Assembly: GCF_022458985.1 (NCBI RefSeq)
Contig: NC_061778.1
Location: 3,551,501-3,615,500, forward strand
Reading direction: 5' to 3'
DNA length: 64,000 nt
Origin: Mugil cephalus
Taxonomy: Eukaryota; Chordata; Actinopteri; Mugiliformes; Mugilidae
The translations under genes were made by a program, and so were the position numbers. This document shows, piece after piece, positions 63,697 to 64,000 of this stretch (within the stretch, counting starts at the first letter, position 1; the number at the start of each line of letters is the position of its first letter). A model generated the notes under the pieces. That model did not search any database. It was not told where the DNA came from and saw only the letters and a program-made list of their open reading frames with translations.

Positions 63697-64000
63697 GGTC
63701 ATTCTGATTATCTGATGCTATTGGTTTGGTTTTAAGTTTTGCCTGTTGCCTGTTCAGTGTGTGAATGACATTAGGGGCATTTTCATGTTATTAGACAACA
63801 GGTGTTTTTTATAAGGGTGGAGTGAGACAGCTGAACCCCGCCACCCCCCACCCTGACTTGACACCACTGGTTGGCTGACAGCCAGCTATCCATCACGGGA
63901 GGGAAGACATTACAGAAGCGCAGAGGGCGAGGCATGCGAACAAATAACACTCAACCTCATCTCGCCGGCGGCCCTGACTCACCCAGCGCCTCGTACACAC
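63697..64000. other. GALNT17-like intron continuing off the window
   Basis: No exon was seen before the right edge. The fourth coding exon must lie beyond 64000. Confidence 0.5.

Overview
The window is animal genomic DNA and almost certainly comes from a teleost fish, probably a percomorph. It has intron-split genes with GT-AG splice sites, many (CA)n and other microsatellites, and many Tc1-type and LINE remnants. Protein similarity is to vertebrate families. There is no prokaryotic or viral gene organisation. The species cannot be named from the sequence alone.

Three protein-coding genes can be rebuilt exon by exon. (1) eml2, a microtubule-associated HELP/WD40 protein, lies on the minus strand from 39619 down to 14399. 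Its 21 shared or distal exons plus alternative starts join in frame and give 816-, 794- or 648-residue proteins, depending on which of three first exons is used. (2) rhbdd1 (RHBDL4), an ER intramembrane rhomboid protease, lies on the plus strand from 43132 to 45488. It has 7 coding exons and 328 residues, with the catalytic Ser144/His195 pair and C-terminal ubiquitin- and VCP-binding motifs intact. (3) The first three coding exons of a GALNT17-like polypeptide GalNAc-transferase lie on the plus strand from 55616 to 60552. This gene continues past the right edge.

Layout: 1-13.1 kb is gene-poor and filled with decayed LINE pieces, a (GATA)n tract and Tc1 remnants. 13.1-39.9 kb is eml2, with its likely 3' UTR at the low end and its alternative promoters near 28.9, 35.5 and 39.6-40.6 kb. 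39.9-41.7 kb is the divergent interval between eml2 and rhbdd1, with a perfect palindromic RFX X-box at 40330. 41.7-46.3 kb is rhbdd1 with a candidate non-coding first exon and a 3' UTR ending at an AATAAA. 46.3-54.4 kb is intergenic, with a hAT-like element, a LINE fragment and a Tc1 derivative. 54.4-64 kb is the 5' end of the GALNT17-like gene and its introns.

The genes have unrelated roles: microtubule binding, ER-associated degradation, and O-glycosylation in the Golgi. Nothing suggests that they act together. In mammals their orthologues are on different chromosomes, so the linkage is a fish-lineage gene order. I found no operon, CRISPR array, defence island or other clearly undescribed system. 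The most informative non-coding signals are the triple 5' end of eml2, the X-box in the divergent interval, a CA repeat against an eml2 splice donor, and a family of about nine Tc1 deletion derivatives, two of which share the same embedded passenger repeat.
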